Counted from the stretch's first letter, positions 8,588 to 17,465 are shown. The stretch is DNA of 64,000 nt from Pseudomonadota bacterium (GCA_023389155.1 JAEWEV010000011.1:62001-126000); one strand, 5' to 3'. Numbers and translations are program-made. The notes: generated by a model from the sequence alone, not told the origin.

Positions 8588-9559
8588 TTACTTCACCACA
8601 ATATTTGCATTTTTTGCGAGATTGACCCAGAACTCGTCTTCTTCGGCCAGGAATTTGTCAAATTCTTCCGGAGACTCAGACAGTGAAGGTTCTGTTCCTT
8701 CGCCGGCCAGAGATGCCTTGACCTTAGGCTGGTTCATCGCATAGGTGGCAGCGTCGAAAATGGTTTTTACCACCGAGTCAGGCGTATTTTTAGGCACGAA
8801 AATGCCGTACCAGAATTCCAGATTGTAATCAGGTAGCCCCGCCTCACGCATACCCGGCAGGTTCGGCACAAGCGCCGATTTTTCGGTTGTACTGACGGCA
8901 ATGGCCCGCAGTTTCCCACTGTTCACCTGAGCCAGAACCGATGGCGCAGTACCAAAGCTCAGGTCAGTATCCCCTGCCATCACGGATTGGATGGCTTGCG
9001 CCCCACCCCGATAGGGGACGTGCGTCATTTTCGTATCTGTCATCAGCGTGAACAGTGCTGCGCCCAGATGCGGCGCCGAACCATTCCCCGATGTAGCATA
9101 GTTCAGGGAGTCAGGCTTTGCCTTCGCTGTGCTGATCAGATCGCCTACGGTTTTGATATCGGTTTTCGTACTGACTGCCAGTACCAGCGGCGAGGTCGTG
9201 ATTTTGGTAACAGCCTTCAGATCTTTCGCGGTGTACGAGAGGCCCGGATTGAGCGCCGGATTGATGGATATGCTGCTGGGACTGGCAATCAGCACGGTAT
9301 AGCCATCCGGCGCCGCTTTAACGACATAGTCGGCCGCAATGCTTGATCCCGCACCTGGTTTGTTTTCTACAACGACGGTCTGCTTTAAGGCTTTACTGAA
9401 AGATTCGCTCATGATCCGGGCTACCGTATCGGCTGCGCCGCCCGGAGCAAATCCGACCACGACACGCACGGGACGGTTGGGATAACTGGAAGTTTGCGCA
9501 AATGCCTGGGCACCAATGACGCTTAAACTGCATGCGAGCACAAAGCGGGTAATTTTCAT
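8588..9559 (-). CDS. Bug-family (TctC) periplasmic solute-binding protein 2
   Basis: 323 residues. Signal peptide about 1-21 (MKITRFVLACSLSVIGAQAFA). The mature part carries YPNRPVRVVVGFAPGGAAD, the Bug carboxylate-binding loop, and AAPDGYTVLIASPSS. Last gene of the leftward operon that begins with a CaiB-type CoA-transferase, followed by a crotonase-family protein and a quinone oxidoreductase (38-base gap). The receptor probably captures the acid that the CoA-transferase activates. No TctAB partner is in the window, so the carrier must be encoded elsewhere or the protein serves as a sensor, as reported for some Bordetella Bug proteins. Confidence 0.93.
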   Translation of the reverse strand: MKITRFVLACSLSVIGAQAFAQTSSYPNRPVRVVVGFAPGGAADTVARIMSESFSKALKQTVVVENKPGAGSSIAADYVVKAAPDGYTVLIASPSSISINPALNPGLSYTAKDLKAVTKITTSPLVLAVSTKTDIKTVGDLISTAKAKPDSLNYATSGNGSAPHLGAALFTLMTDTKMTHVPYRGGAQAIQSVMAGDTDLSFGTAPSVLAQVNSGKLRAIAVSTTEKSALVPNLPGMREAGLPDYNLEFWYGIFVPKNTPDSVVKTIFDAATYAMNQPKVKASLAGEGTEPSLSESPEEFDKFLAEEDEFWVNLAKNANIVVK

Positions 9560-9597
9560 TATGGTTGTCTCCTGGGTATTCTTTGTTTTTTACGTGG

Positions 9598-10578
9598 TTA
9601 GGATTCTATGATTCGCAATACGATTTTCCCTGCATGCCGTCCTGCCTCCATGCAGGCTTTGGCTTCTTCGAGATCGGCAAAATCAAATTGCTTGTCAATT
9701 TTTGGACTGATTTTTCCTGAAAGGAACAAGGGAAGGACTTCTGCAACGAAACGCGGAAGGGCGGCTGCTCGCTGCTCTTTTGTGCGCAGCTTGTTTGATA
9801 CCCCGAAAAGTGTGAGCCGCTTGGCATGGAACGTTTCAAGATCAAGGTCACCGCGCAGATTTCCATCAACATAGCCGACGATGGCGAGCCGCCCCTCAAA
9901 TGCCGCGGCGCGGATATTTTCGGCAAAGACGCTACCTCCCACCGCATTGATGACAAGGTCAGCGCCGCGATTGTCGGTCGCCGCAAGCACATCCGCAGCA
10001 AAGTCTGCAGAACGGGTATGCAGTGCAACGTCAAGTCCCTGCTGTTTAAGTACATCCAGTTTTTCTTCAGAGCCTGATGTACCGATCACTCGGGCGCCCA
10101 GTGCCTTGGCCAATTGCAGCGAAGCAACACCCACGCCCGAAGAGACACCGTTAATCAGCACCCATTCGCCGGCTTTAACGTGCCCTTGCAAGACCAGCAT
10201 GTCAAACGCAACCAGAAAGGTCAGCGGCAGGCAGGCGGCTTCTTCCCAGGACAAATTCTCCGGTTTTGGCAACGCCTCTATTGCCTCCATCAGGGCGAAC
10301 TCGGAAAACGCACCAGGGCAGCGGCCCATGACCTTGTCACCTACCTTGAAATTGCTGACGTCCTTGCCAACAGCAATCACTTGCCCAGCACCTTCTCCGC
10401 CGATCTGCTTCCAGCTGCCTGCTTTATGCAGACCGTGGCCCGCAACAAACTCTCCGCGATTCAGGCCCGCAGCATGCATGCGAACCAGCAACTGCATCGG
10501 ACCGGGTTCAGGGCAATCACTGTCTCGACATTCCAGTTGCGTCTCGGTATCGGTCATCTGCATCCAGTAGCTTTTCAT
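9598..10578 (-). CDS. Zinc-independent MDR quinone oxidoreductase / alcohol dehydrogenase-like protein
   Basis: 326 residues, the length of QOR-type medium-chain dehydrogenases. N-terminal GroES-like domain (HAAGLNRGEFVAGHG, GGEGAGQVIAVG) and a Rossmann domain with NGVSSGVGVASLQLAKALG (143-161) for NAD(P)H. The cysteine and histidine zinc ligands of alcohol dehydrogenases are absent, which points to a quinone or enoyl reductase. It sits between a crotonase-family gene (25-base gap) and a Bug receptor. In this operon it could reduce an enoyl-CoA or a related unsaturated intermediate, but that is a guess from context. Confidence 0.85.
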   Translation of the reverse strand: MKSYWMQMTDTETQLECRDSDCPEPGPMQLLVRMHAAGLNRGEFVAGHGLHKAGSWKQIGGEGAGQVIAVGKDVSNFKVGDKVMGRCPGAFSEFALMEAIEALPKPENLSWEEAACLPLTFLVAFDMLVLQGHVKAGEWVLINGVSSGVGVASLQLAKALGARVIGTSGSEEKLDVLKQQGLDVALHTRSADFAADVLAATDNRGADLVINAVGGSVFAENIRAAAFEGRLAIVGYVDGNLRGDLDLETFHAKRLTLFGVSNKLRTKEQRAAALPRFVAEVLPLFLSGKISPKIDKQFDFADLEEAKACMEAGRHAGKIVLRIIES

Positions 10579-10603
10579 TTTTTCCTCCTGTCACATCTGT
10601 GAT

Positions 10604-11413
10604 TTATTTGCCAGCGAAGATCGGCTTGCGCTTTTCCATGAAGGCGCTGCGCCCCTCTGCATAATCCTGGCTATCGAAGCAGCCGCGAATCAATGCTGTG
10701 CAGCGTTCCATATCGACATTGGGAGCAGATTTCAATATTTCAGCCGTAATCGCCTTGCCTGCCGCAATGGTCAGAGGGGCGTTATTGGCCAGGGCAGAGG
10801 TATATTCCTCAAGCAGCGCCGGCAACGCCTGCGCCGAACTGACTCGCGTAATCAGGCCCAGCGCTTTGGCCTCGGCCGCATCAATTCGACGTGCCGTAAA
10901 AAACAGATCTTTTGCCGCGCCCGGACCGATCAGATCCACCAGGTTTTTCATGGCGGAATAGCGGTATCCCAGCCCCAGTCGCGCAGCGGGAATGGAAAAG
11001 ACTGAATTATCGGATGCGATTCGCATATCGCAAGCGATCGCCACATTCACCCCCCCACCAATGCAGTAACCATTGATACAAGCCAGGGTTGGTTTGGGAA
11101 AGTCCTGGATAGACGTCAACGCATTCTCTGCCATCGCCTCGTAACGAGTCACCGCTTCGCGTGCAGCACGCATGTCTTCAAACTGCGAAATATCGGCACC
11201 GGAAACAAAAGCCTTTTCTCCTGCTCCGGAGAAAACCACCAGACGCACGCGTTCATCGGTCTGGGCAAGCGACAGCAATTGCGGAACGGCCTCCCACATG
11301 TCAACAGACAAGGCGTTATGCCGCGCCGGATTGTTAAACTGGATATGTAGCGTAGATCCATCCAGCCAGCTCAGGACGCGGTCTGTCGGGGAGGTGTATT
11401 CGGGTTGTGCCAT
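10604..11413 (-). CDS. Enoyl-CoA hydratase/isomerase (crotonase) family protein lacking both catalytic glutamates
   Basis: 269 residues. The fold is clear: SGAGEKAFVSGADI (63-76) and ACINGYCIGGGVNVAIACD (111-129) form the CoA and oxyanion-hole segments. The two glutamates that catalyse hydration in classical hydratases are replaced: the position in GGGCELA is Asn (GGGVNVA, Asn123), and the PE-LG segment reads PAARLG (142-147) with Ala. The protein is therefore unlikely to be an ordinary hydratase. Crotonase relatives without them act as isomerases, hydrolases, decarboxylases or racemase-like enzymes. The start codon shares one base with the stop of the CoA-transferase gene, so the two are tightly coupled. 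Confidence 0.88.
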   Translation of the reverse strand: MAQPEYTSPTDRVLSWLDGSTLHIQFNNPARHNALSVDMWEAVPQLLSLAQTDERVRLVVFSGAGEKAFVSGADISQFEDMRAAREAVTRYEAMAENALTSIQDFPKPTLACINGYCIGGGVNVAIACDMRIASDNSVFSIPAARLGLGYRYSAMKNLVDLIGPGAAKDLFFTARRIDAAEAKALGLITRVSSAQALPALLEEYTSALANNAPLTIAAGKAITAEILKSAPNVDMERCTALIRGCFDSQDYAEGRSAFMEKRKPIFAGK

Positions 11414-12603
11414 TAGTAGACTCCATGGGATTTCATTCGGGCCAGAACGTCGTCGTCATAGCCCAGATCTTTGAGAATTTCTGTAGTGTGTTCACCCCGC
11501 AACGGGGCTGAGCGCACGATGTCGCTCGGAGTGCGGGTCAATTGGACTGGCTGGCCGACCATGCGCTGTTTGCCCAGGCGGTTTGACTCAACCTCCTTGA
11601 CGATATTCAGGTGCTCAACTTGGGGATCCTCGAAAACTTCGCGCAGATTGTTGATCACGCCGCAGGCAACCCCCCCTTCATTGAACCTTGCGATCCAGTA
11701 ACTTCGATCCTGTTCGGCCAGTCGCCGGTTAATCTCAGCATTCAGGGAATCCCGGTTGACGGATCTGGAAGCTTTGTCGTGATATCGCTCATCGGTTACC
11801 CATTCAGGCGTTCCCAAGATGTTGCAGAAGCGCTCCCAGATCTTGGAGCCGAAAACTGCAATATTCATGTACCCGTCCCGGGCCTTATATACCCCGGTGG
11901 GAATGCTGGTGGGGTGGTAATTGCCTGCTTGTGTCGCGACCTCTCCGTCAATCAGATAACGTGAGGTTTGAAAGTCCATCATATAGATCATGGATTCGAA
12001 CAGCGAGGTATGCAGCCATTGACCTTTTCCAGATGACTCGCGCTCAAGCAGCGCGACCAGTACACCCTGTGCGGCAAAAATGCCGGCACACAGGTCGGCG
12101 ATGGGAATCCCGACTCGCATCGGCGCTTCTCCAGGAAGGCCGGTCACAGACATCAGACCCGAAGTTCCCTGAGCAATCTGGTCGAATCCGGGGCGTGTGG
12201 CGTACGGCCCGCTTTGACCGAAACCGGAAATACTGGCATAAACCAGGCCAGGGTTATCAGGGACGAGCGACTCGTAATCAATACCCAGGCGATATTTCAC
12301 GTCCGGCCGAAAATTTTCCACCACGACATCAGCAGTACTAATGAGCCGCTTGAGCGCTTCTATTCCCTCGGGTTCTTTCAGATTCAGCGTAATGGATCGC
12401 TTGTTGCGGTGGGTATATTGATAATCGGACCCATCCTGCCCTCCCAGGGTGTCATCCCCGCGCATATGTTCAGGCATCTGCACCTGAATCACGTCGGCGC
12501 CCCAATCAGCCAGTTGCCGGCATGCGGTGGGGCCTGCCCGAACCTGCGTCAGATCAATAACGCGAAAGCGCTTCAGCGCCTCGGATGCGGCTTTATGAAC
12601 CAT
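11413..12603 (-). CDS. CaiB/BaiF family (type III) CoA-transferase
   Basis: 396 residues, typical of formyl-CoA transferase relatives. RVIDLTQVRAGPTACRQLA (14-32) is the N-terminal Rossmann signature, ENFRPDV (96-102) the CoA-binding stretch, and GFDQIAQGTSG (139-149) contains the catalytic Asp141 that forms the acyl-anhydride intermediate. It would transfer CoA to a carboxylic acid taken up by the operon. First gene of CoA-transferase, crotonase-like, quinone-oxidoreductase, Bug. It is divergent from the GntR regulator across a 172-base region with tandem operators. Donor and acceptor acids are not evident. Confidence 0.92.
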   Translation of the reverse strand: MVHKAASEALKRFRVIDLTQVRAGPTACRQLADWGADVIQVQMPEHMRGDDTLGGQDGSDYQYTHRNKRSITLNLKEPEGIEALKRLISTADVVVENFRPDVKYRLGIDYESLVPDNPGLVYASISGFGQSGPYATRPGFDQIAQGTSGLMSVTGLPGEAPMRVGIPIADLCAGIFAAQGVLVALLERESSGKGQWLHTSLFESMIYMMDFQTSRYLIDGEVATQAGNYHPTSIPTGVYKARDGYMNIAVFGSKIWERFCNILGTPEWVTDERYHDKASRSVNRDSLNAEINRRLAEQDRSYWIARFNEGGVACGVINNLREVFEDPQVEHLNIVKEVESNRLGKQRMVGQPVQLTRTPSDIVRSAPLRGEHTTEILKDLGYDDDVLARMKSHGVY

Positions 12604-12652
12604 GCTACTTTGCCTCCTGAATAGATGATGAAATGATTATTTTTATACCAAA

Positions 12653-12683
12653 GTGTCAACAATATTATAATATTTGTAGACAA
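12653..12683. promoter_or_regulatory. Tandem GntR/FCD-type operators
   Basis: GTGTCAACAA (12653-12662) and TTGTAGACAA (12674-12683) are two versions of the TTGTnnACAA half-palindrome used by many GntR regulators of the FCD group; the first differs at one base. Their centres are 21 bases apart, two helical turns, and the AT-rich spacer itself is palindromic (AATATTATAATATT). They lie in the divergent promoter between the CoA-transferase operon and the GntR gene. Confidence 0.65.
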
Positions 12684-12775
12684 TAATCCATGAATATTTC
12701 AATATTTTTGGGCCTGAATTCATTGAAAACCGGTAGTTACGGTATAGTTAGCACTTATTACGAGAATACAGAAAC

Positions 12776-13450
12776 ATGGTTGCCACTCCCTCTTCCGCAC
12801 GCGCGGCGATACTTTCCCAAACCGTAGTCAGCGAACTGAAACGATTGATTTATTCGGGTGAGGTTGCGCCCGGTGAGCGCCTTAATGAGGCGACGCTGGC
12901 ACTTAAAATGGGCACGAGCCGGGGGCCGATACGCGAGGCAATGAAGGTCCTGGCCGGTCTGGGTCTGGTCACTTCGATCCCCAACAGAGGGATGTTCGTC
13001 AGGCAACTGTCGGTGCGCGATATGGTCGAAGTCTATGAACTGCGCGCTGTCGTTTTCGCCTTTGCGGCCGAGCGCGCCTGCGAAAATTTTTCAAAGCAGG
13101 ACGCGCCGGCGTTTGAACAATTGTTAAATGATATGGATGCTGCCTGCGAAGCCGGCGACGGCACCCTGTACTACGAGTTGAACCTGGCTTTCCACGAATT
13201 GATTCTTGATTTGTCGGGAAATAAACGCGCCAAGCAGGCCTATGATGATTATGTGAAGGAACTGCATCTGTTTCGACGCAAATACTTTAACGCCAGCAGC
13301 AATATGCATAACTCAAATACCGAGCACCGCAAAATCTATCAGGCCATTTCCTCGGGCAGCCCGGCCAGGGCCTGGACAGCGGCCCAGCGCCACGTACTGG
13401 GAGGAAGATCACGGCTGCTTGCGACATTGGAAGCCCCGCTGGGGGGATGA
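12776..13450 (+). CDS. GntR-family (FCD domain) transcriptional regulator
   Basis: 224 residues. Winged helix-turn-helix about 10-75, including LIYSGEVAPGERLNEATLAL and GTSRGPIREAMKVLAGLGLV. The FCD effector domain follows, all alpha, with metal-binding type residues in VYELRAVVFAFAAERA, FHELILDLSGN and HRKIYQAISSG. FCD regulators sense small organic acids or acyl-CoAs and usually repress the adjacent catabolic operon. It is divergent from the CoA-transferase operon and separated from it by the tandem operators at 12653-12683, so it is the probable repressor of that operon and of itself. Confidence 0.92.
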   Translation: MVATPSSARAAILSQTVVSELKRLIYSGEVAPGERLNEATLALKMGTSRGPIREAMKVLAGLGLVTSIPNRGMFVRQLSVRDMVEVYELRAVVFAFAAERACENFSKQDAPAFEQLLNDMDAACEAGDGTLYYELNLAFHELILDLSGNKRAKQAYDDYVKELHLFRRKYFNASSNMHNSNTEHRKIYQAISSGSPARAWTAAQRHVLGGRSRLLATLEAPLGG

Positions 13451-13544
13451 AAATTTTCCCGAACCGGCAACGTATCGTTCAATGTAAGGCAATGGCAAAG
13501 TCAGCGCGCCTGGCGCCAGCGCATCCCTTGAACACATTTGTAAT

Positions 13545-14225
13545 TTATACGTTCGACCACTGCCTAACCAGATTGTGATAGATCCCTGTCAGCGACACGA
13601 TACTGCCATGCTCACCCAGTTCGGTGGCCAATTGCTGTATGGTATTGTCCATCTCAAAAAGCAGGGCTCGCCTTGCATCTTCTCGCACCATACTCTGGGT
13701 CCATAAAATAGCTGCCATGCGCTTACCGCGAGTCACGGGCGAGACGCGATGCAGGCTGGTCGAGGGATACACCACCATATGACCTGCAGGCAATTTGACG
13801 CGCTGTTCGCCATAGGTGTCTTGTATGATCAGTTCCCCGCCATCGTACTCGTCAGGGTTACTCAAAAAGAGCGTGGACGAGACATCGGCACGAATACGAT
13901 CACCGGTCTGCGGATCCACCCTGACGGCGTTGTCTATGTGGAAGCCATACTCCTGATCGCTGGCATAACTGTTGAACATCGGGCTGCGAATTTTCAATGG
14001 CAAGGTCGCTGAAATAAACTGGCAATTGCGGCTGAGCGTGTCAAGTATCAGTTGGCCTGCGCTGACGGCCACTGGGTCAGTATCTGCCAACTGCAGATTC
14101 CTCTTCTGGCTTGCCGCAACATACCCGGCAGTCCCTTTTCCATCTACCCATCGGCCTTGCTCCAGTTGCTGGCGCAGCCGGGTCACTGTGTCTCCTGATA
14201 ACAAATCGGGAATGGTGACTAACAT
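13545..14225 (-). CDS. piuC: PKHD-type Fe(II)/2-oxoglutarate hydroxylase (PiuC/YbiX family)
   Basis: 226 residues from the Met that begins MLVTIPDLLSGD, the usual start of the family; a longer open frame to 14291 adds a tail with no family match. Fe(II) ligands are His96 and Asp98 in YGFHIDNAV and His159 in STSLHRVSPV, with the 2-oxoglutarate Arg169 in RGKRMAA. NPDEYDGGELIIQDTYG (123-139) is characteristic. These enzymes are regularly found with TonB-dependent catecholate receptors and Sel1 proteins and are iron-regulated in Pseudomonas and enterobacteria; their substrate is unsettled. Here the receptor and Sel1 partner are present at 17599-20671, on the other side of an FMN oxidase and a two-component system. 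Confidence 0.92.
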   Translation of the reverse strand: MLVTIPDLLSGDTVTRLRQQLEQGRWVDGKGTAGYVAASQKRNLQLADTDPVAVSAGQLILDTLSRNCQFISATLPLKIRSPMFNSYASDQEYGFHIDNAVRVDPQTGDRIRADVSSTLFLSNPDEYDGGELIIQDTYGEQRVKLPAGHMVVYPSTSLHRVSPVTRGKRMAAILWTQSMVREDARRALLFEMDNTIQQLATELGEHGSIVSLTGIYHNLVRQWSNV

Positions 14226-14391
14226 ATCGATACTGATAAATAAACTCGCGGCCGCAGCTAACGTGCCCGCCATACCGAAGCATCGCATCATACCTCAAGA
14301 GGATGACTGCAGCCATAATTGGCATCATTGACATTGCGCCTGCCGATGTGCCAGGTTGCGCCGCCACCGATAATCGTTTGTGCCAGAAATG

Positions 14392-15540
14392 TTATAGAGA
14401 ATGCACCGATGCGCGCCGGGACGGTTGCCAGATCACCTCTTTGGTTATGGACCCAAGATTTTTGCATCCGCAAAGCATCATGGCCAGCTCCAGCTCCGTG
14501 CGAAGAATATGCAAGACATGGGCGACACCCGGCGCACCAGCAGTTGCCAGACCGTGAATGACGGGCAGTCCCACCATCACCGCCGACGCCCCCAGCGCCA
14601 GGGCTTTAACGATATCCGTGCCTCGTCGAATTCCACCATCCAGCAGAATCGGTACACGCCCGTCAACGCTTTCCACCACACCAGGCAGCACATCGATGGT
14701 GGCCGGCTGACTGTCCAGCACCCGGCCTCCGTGGTTGGAAACAACAATACCCGCCACCCCAACCTTAAGTGCATCCTGGGCATCCTTGGGATTCATGACC
14801 CCTTTCACCAATACCGGCAGACGGGTGATTGATACCAGCCATGCGATGTCATCCCAGGTGGGCAGCGCCCTGGCGCTCTCGCTGCCAAAGATCGGACTTC
14901 TGCCCGGGACTGCGTTAAAAGATAATGGCGCAGGCATCCCAGCCAGATTGGCGGCGGTTACGTCAGCCGGCAAAGCAAAACCGGCGCGCTGTTCTGCGTT
15001 GCGCATACCGGTCACAGGCGCATCAATAGTCACAACCAGTGCCCGGTATCCTGCCTTCTCGGCTCTGGCAACCAGCGCCTGGGTATAAGCTTTTTCAGAC
15101 TGGATGTAAAGCTGAAACCATAGCGCAGCCCGGGTGCCGGCCGCAACCGTTTCCAGTGAGATGCTGGACAGGGTGCTGAGCACCATGCCCGCCTGCATCG
15201 CTTCGGCCGCCAATGCCGTTGCCTGTTCACCGTCGGGATGCGCCAGGCGATGATAAGCGACCGGTGCAATGAAGATTGGATGAGGGTAGGTCAGCCCAAA
15301 CAGCTCAAGTTCCGTATTGCCATCATTCATTGGCACCATATTGCGGCTGAGCAAACGGATCGTATCCCAGGCATCGCGATTGTCGCGACGTGTTACCTGA
15401 TCCGCGGCCGCACTGTTCAGATACGCCCAGTTAGCAGGGCTCACCCGTTCCCTTGCGTAGCTTTCATAATCGGCAACGCAGGCAATTTGCGCAGGAATCG
15501 TAATCAGTGGAGGTAAAAGTGTAGAAGCAGCTTGTGTCAT
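14392..15540 (-). CDS. FMN-dependent alpha-hydroxy acid oxidase/dehydrogenase
   Basis: 382 residues, the length of lactate/glycolate/mandelate FMN enzymes. SNHGGRVLDSQP (269-280) holds the catalytic His270 and Arg273, DGGIRRGTD (301-309) is the FMN-phosphate loop, FQLY (142-145) and Lys246 in LVKGVMNPKDA are conserved. Two positions deviate: the usual VGRP near the end reads VGLP (323-326), and the N-terminal YYxxGAxDE motif reads YLNSAAADQVT (40-50). It would oxidise an L-2-hydroxy acid to the 2-oxo acid. It reads in the same direction as piuC, 166 bases upstream, and is divergent from the two-component genes. Its role in the iron locus is unclear; a siderophore-like hydroxycarboxylate is a possible substrate, but this is speculation. 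Confidence 0.86.
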   Translation of the reverse strand: MTQAASTLLPPLITIPAQIACVADYESYARERVSPANWAYLNSAAADQVTRRDNRDAWDTIRLLSRNMVPMNDGNTELELFGLTYPHPIFIAPVAYHRLAHPDGEQATALAAEAMQAGMVLSTLSSISLETVAAGTRAALWFQLYIQSEKAYTQALVARAEKAGYRALVVTIDAPVTGMRNAEQRAGFALPADVTAANLAGMPAPLSFNAVPGRSPIFGSESARALPTWDDIAWLVSITRLPVLVKGVMNPKDAQDALKVGVAGIVVSNHGGRVLDSQPATIDVLPGVVESVDGRVPILLDGGIRRGTDIVKALALGASAVMVGLPVIHGLATAGAPGVAHVLHILRTELELAMMLCGCKNLGSITKEVIWQPSRRASVHSL

Positions 15541-15680
15541 GACAGTGTCAGGTTTGGGTAACTTGGCCCAGGCATACCGTGGTGTGATGAGGACGAATTA
15601 TGCCGCGCCTGATTACAGTATGTCGAGAAAGACTTCATTCCTGATATCATTGCGCCGGTAATGATTTCTGTTTAACATCG

Positions 15681-16418
15681 ATGAGCGATTCGCCAAGTAT
15701 TCTTATTGTCGACGACCATCAAAGTATCCGCGATTCACTGTCTGCGTATCTGAGCAAATTCGGTTTTTACGTTGACGTTGCTGAAAACGGCAGAGAAATG
15801 CGAGAACGCCTGAAAACGCGAACGTTCAGCCTCATTGTGCTGGACATCATGCTGCCAGGAGAGAATGGACTGTCATTATGCAGGTACGTCTCGGAACAAT
15901 TAGCCATTCCAGTGATTCTTCTGACTGCCGTTGGCGACCTGGCCGATCGTGTCGCTGGCCTGGAGATTGGCGCGGATGATTATGTTGTCAAACCCTTCGA
16001 CCCCAGAGAGCTGGTCGCACGTATTCGCAGTATCCTGCGGCGCGCCCGACCGCCCGCGACTTATCCCAGTCACCAACCGTCGATAGACGTCCATTTCACC
16101 GTCACTTTCAGCGGCTGGACACTCGACCTGACCACACGATGTCTGTGCGATCCCAACGGTCAGGAAATCAGCATCAGCACTGCCGAATTTCATCTGCTGC
16201 GGGCATTTGTCGACAATGCCAATCGCGTCCTTAGTCGTGAGCAGCTGCTCAACCTGACCCGCAAGAGCGACTCCTTTACTTTCGATCGAAGCATCGACAG
16301 CCAGGTGAGCCGTCTGAGAAAGAAGCTGGAGGCAAACCCTCGACACCCCAGACTAATCAAAACCATCCGGGGCGATGGCTATATGCTCGCCAGCGTCATG
16401 ACGAGAAGTCAGGGATGA
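15681..16418 (+). CDS. OmpR/PhoB-type response regulator
   Basis: 245 residues. Receiver domain about 5-120 with acidic pocket Asp11-Asp12, phosphorylation site Asp55 (LIVLDIMLPG) and the conserved lysine in DYVVKPFDP. C-terminal winged helix about 140-238 (ISTAEFHLLRAFVDNANRVL, RSIDSQVSRLRKKLEANPR, LIKTIRGDGYMLA). It overlaps the kinase gene by 4 bases and stands just upstream of a TonB receptor gene. This is the arrangement of PfeR/PfeS with the enterobactin receptor PfeA in Pseudomonas aeruginosa, so control of the receptor at 17599 is a reasonable inference. Confidence 0.92.
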   Translation: MSDSPSILIVDDHQSIRDSLSAYLSKFGFYVDVAENGREMRERLKTRTFSLIVLDIMLPGENGLSLCRYVSEQLAIPVILLTAVGDLADRVAGLEIGADDYVVKPFDPRELVARIRSILRRARPPATYPSHQPSIDVHFTVTFSGWTLDLTTRCLCDPNGQEISISTAEFHLLRAFVDNANRVLSREQLLNLTRKSDSFTFDRSIDSQVSRLRKKLEANPRHPRLIKTIRGDGYMLASVMTRSQG

Positions 16419-17329
16419 AGCTGGCCCCCCGAAGTATGGCTGTACCGCTTTTGCTGCTGGCGACCGCTGCAGTTCTGCTCACTCATGGCCTGACCTTATC
16501 AGTGCTGGTCGGCATGGTTCCTGCCACGATCATCACCCTCCTTCTTGAACATCGTATTATGCGCCAGCTTAGGCAACTGACCGATGCTGTCCGCAAGCTA
16601 AGTCGGGGGGAGCGCGTACGATTGCCCGACCTTCATGGCCCCGCCGACGTCCGGGAAATGTTCCAGGCCTTCAACACCATGCAGGACACACTCGTGCGCC
16701 TCGTTGAAAATCGGACACTGATGCTCGCCTCTATTGGACACGATCTGTGTACCCCCCTGGCTTCGCTAAGGATTCGGGCAGAACTGGTAGATGATGAGGA
16801 TCTGCGTCAGGCCATGATCCGCTCGCTCGATGAAATAAGCATCATGCTGAAAGAGATACTCACCTTCTCCAGAGATGACGTCTTGAAGGAACCCACGCAA
16901 GCGGTTGCCATAAATGGCTTTGTCCAGCGCGTGGTGCATGAACAGCGAGCACAAGGTCGGGATGTACGGTTCGCCTCGCATCTGAATTGCGATCTTGCCT
17001 ACCGATGCAGACCGGTCAATCTGCAACGGGCACTTAATAATCTGATTGAAAATGGCACCCGCTACGGCCCGGTCAATGTAGAAATGTCAAACACCTCCGG
17101 ATTACTGCGCATCGAGATTCTGGACTGCGGACCGGGTATCGAGCCCGAAGCGCTTGAACGAGTCTTCGAGCCCTTTGTACGACTGCGTGCCGTATCGGAT
17201 GACGTCATGGCCGGTGCCGGACTTGGGCTGACCGCGGCACGTGCCTGCGTGCATGCGCATGGTGGCGAAATTTTTCTGGAAAACCGGGAGCGAGGCGGCC
17301 TGCGCGCGGTCATCGAACTGCCGGCCTGA
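16415..17329 (+). CDS. Sensor histidine kinase with almost no periplasmic domain
   Basis: 304 residues, short for a membrane kinase. Two hydrophobic stretches (about 9-24 and 27-45) follow each other with essentially no loop, then a HAMP-like linker (46-100), the H-box IGHDLCTPLASLR with His109, N-box (NLQRALNNLIENG, Asn209/Asn213), DCGPG (237-241), FEPFVR and GAGLGL (267-272). All catalytic parts are present. The usual 100-residue extracytoplasmic sensor seen in PfeS-like kinases is missing, and the 4-base overlap with the regulator gene leaves no room for a longer start. It may sense within the membrane or respond to a partner protein. Confidence 0.9.
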   Translation: MKLAPRSMAVPLLLLATAAVLLTHGLTLSVLVGMVPATIITLLLEHRIMRQLRQLTDAVRKLSRGERVRLPDLHGPADVREMFQAFNTMQDTLVRLVENRTLMLASIGHDLCTPLASLRIRAELVDDEDLRQAMIRSLDEISIMLKEILTFSRDDVLKEPTQAVAINGFVQRVVHEQRAQGRDVRFASHLNCDLAYRCRPVNLQRALNNLIENGTRYGPVNVEMSNTSGLLRIEILDCGPGIEPEALERVFEPFVRLRAVSDDVMAGAGLGLTAARACVHAHGGEIFLENRERGGLRAVIELPA

Positions 17330-17465
17330 ACAACCGCCCCCAAAAAACATCTACCGAAACAAGCCTCTTGCGAATACAGAAGGAGATGGACCAGAGATGG
17401 CCTCTTGCGGTTCCGTCCTCTTGCCATAATTTGCAACAAAATGACAAAGTGTGGCAATAGTAGAT

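Noticed and set aside
14226..14250. Fur box in front of piuC
   Set aside because: A partial match (right half TATCAGTATC) only; too weak beside the clearer site at 17466.
14226..14291. N-terminal extension of PiuC
   Set aside because: Family members start at MLVTIPDLL; the extra 22 residues have no match.
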